A stretch of 14,292 nt of DNA. Source: Eubacteriales Family XIII. Incertae Sedis bacterium (GTDB lineage: Bacteria; Bacillota; Clostridia; Peptostreptococcales; Anaerovoracaceae). Location of the stretch: the NCBI GenBank assembly GCA_031289235.1, contig JAITPU010000087.1, positions 1-14,292 of the forward strand, in the 5' to 3' direction. A model generated the notes under the pieces. It had not been told where the DNA came from. It worked only from the letters and a program-made list of their open reading frames with translations, and ran no database searches. Position numbers and translations under genes: made by a program. Within the stretch, counting starts at the first letter, position 1. Each line of letters starts with the position of its first letter. This document shows, piece by piece, positions 13,677 through 14,292 of this stretch.

Positions 13677-13868
13677 ATGAAGTTCCGGGATATAGAAAAA
13701 ATAATATTAGACGATGGATGGACATTCAAAAGCGCGAAAGGCTCGCATTACCAATATGTACATCCTACGAAGTCCGAAAAAGTAACTATCCCTTGCCATC
13801 CCGGCGATATCGCACCCATCATCATCAGATCCATATTAAAACAAGTTGGATTATCAAGGAGGTTTTGA
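13677..13868 (+). CDS. hicA: HicA toxin, mRNA interferase
   Basis: A 63-residue dsRNA-binding-like fold protein that cleaves mRNA in a ribosome-independent way when free of HicB. The sequence has the family core: LDDGWTFKSAKGSHYQYVHP with the catalytic His24 in GSHY, then KVTIPCHPGDIAPIIIRSIL and KQVGL near the C-terminus. Length and motif order are normal, so the toxin looks intact. The ATG at 13677 has AAGGT about ten bases upstream. The stop is 2 bp before the hicB start, giving the standard toxin-first operon. Confidence 0.93.
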   Translation: MKFRDIEKIILDDGWTFKSAKGSHYQYVHPTKSEKVTIPCHPGDIAPIIIRSILKQVGLSRRF

Positions 13869-13870
13869 AT

Positions 13871-14275
13871 ATGAAATTGACTTATCCCGCCTGCTTCTAC
13901 AAGGACGAGGAAACCGACGCTTATGCGGTTGAAGTTCCCGACCTTCCCGGCTGCGCCACTGGCGGTGACACTCTTGCCGACGCCATGCTAATGGGGATAG
14001 ATGCCGCGTCGGGCTGGGTTTTAACCGAGTTAGAAGAAGGTCGCCCCGCTCCTGTCGCCAGCGCGATAGACGCGATTCAACCCGAATCAGGTGGCTTCGT
14101 TAGTTTACTGGTGCTGGACATGGACACATACGCTGAAAAATACGGGGACAAGGCCGTGAGGAAAAACCTCACAATTCCCGCATGGCTTAACACCTTTGCG
14201 GAGGCCAACCATGTAAATTTCTCACAAGTGTTACAAAATTCATTAACTGAGATATACCAACAGCAACACGTGTAA
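13871..14275 (+). CDS. hicB: HicB antitoxin
   Basis: A 134-residue antitoxin that binds and neutralises HicA and represses its own operon. The N-terminal HicB domain (about 1-75) has YPACFYKDEETDAYAVEVPD, then LPGCATGGDTLADAM, the partial RNase H-like fold. The C-terminal part (about 95-134) VRKNLTIPAWLN ... VNFSQVLQNSLTEIY is a ribbon-helix-helix DNA-binding domain. The ATG at 13871 is preceded by AAGGAGGT (13858-13865), which lies inside the hicA end, so translation is coupled and stronger for the antitoxin. In-frame codons upstream back to 13718 overlap hicA and are not family-like. Confidence 0.95.
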   Translation: MKLTYPACFYKDEETDAYAVEVPDLPGCATGGDTLADAMLMGIDAASGWVLTELEEGRPAPVASAIDAIQPESGGFVSLLVLDMDTYAEKYGDKAVRKNLTIPAWLNTFAEANHVNFSQVLQNSLTEIYQQQHV

Positions 14276-14292
14276 TTTAACTGAATAATTTC

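Overview
This window looks like a moderately GC-rich bacterial chromosome, probably an anaerobe of the Clostridia or Synergistota type. That placement is inferred from gene content: a split (two-subunit) transketolase, a DUF5693-CsaB-TagA envelope cluster, an E. coli-type oxygen-sensitive IlvD, strong AGGAGG-type ribosome binding sites, and mixed AGG/CGC and ATA codon use. I cannot assign a genus.

Layout. (1) Bases 1-140 hold the 3' end of a glutamate dehydrogenase gene (gdhA). It converges on ilvD (245-1903, minus strand) across an 18-bp perfect hairpin. (2) Bases 1904-2357 form a divergent control region, with a consensus promoter for ilvD on the minus strand (about 260 nt of leader) and a near-perfect promoter for galM on the plus strand. 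(3) galM (2358-3410) is followed by about 500 bp without a recognised gene. This gap holds several hairpins, a terminator-like element and a 41-codon ORF with a very good ribosome binding site, just ahead of the Mg2+ channel gene mgtE. (4) From mgtE (3917) to the second transketolase subunit (ends 12778) all genes read rightward with short spacing: mgtE, nnrD, a small exported protein, a DUF5693 membrane protein, csaB, tagA/wecG and the two transketolase subunits. The 127-bp gap before DUF5693 carries two perfect inverted repeats. (5) tRNA-Pro(GGG), with its own consensus promoter and terminator, marks a boundary. Beyond it the sequence becomes AT-richer and accessory: a duplicated 11-mer sharing nine bases with the tRNA anticodon arm, a truncated HicB-like gene, a large palindromic array of 9-bp repeats, and a complete hicAB toxin-antitoxin operon.

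How the genes work together. IlvD serves branched-chain amino acid synthesis, GdhA ammonia assimilation, and GalM sugar anomer interconversion. DUF5693, CsaB and TagA form an envelope module: TagA-type ManNAc transfer onto a lipid-linked sugar and CsaB-type pyruvylation of a cell-wall polymer (the classical ligand of SLH domains), with the DUF5693 membrane protein as an uncharacterised partner. The post-tRNA segment resembles the edge of an integrated island.

Main points for follow-up: a short dispersed motif (ATYGCTCCGGC) seen only in intergenic DNA; the mgtE upstream region with its small ORF; the DUF5693-linked envelope cluster; the tRNA-proximal att-like repeats; the TGACTAAAG palindromic array; and the HicB fragment beside an intact HicAB pair. 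No clearly new multi-gene defence or RNA system was found.
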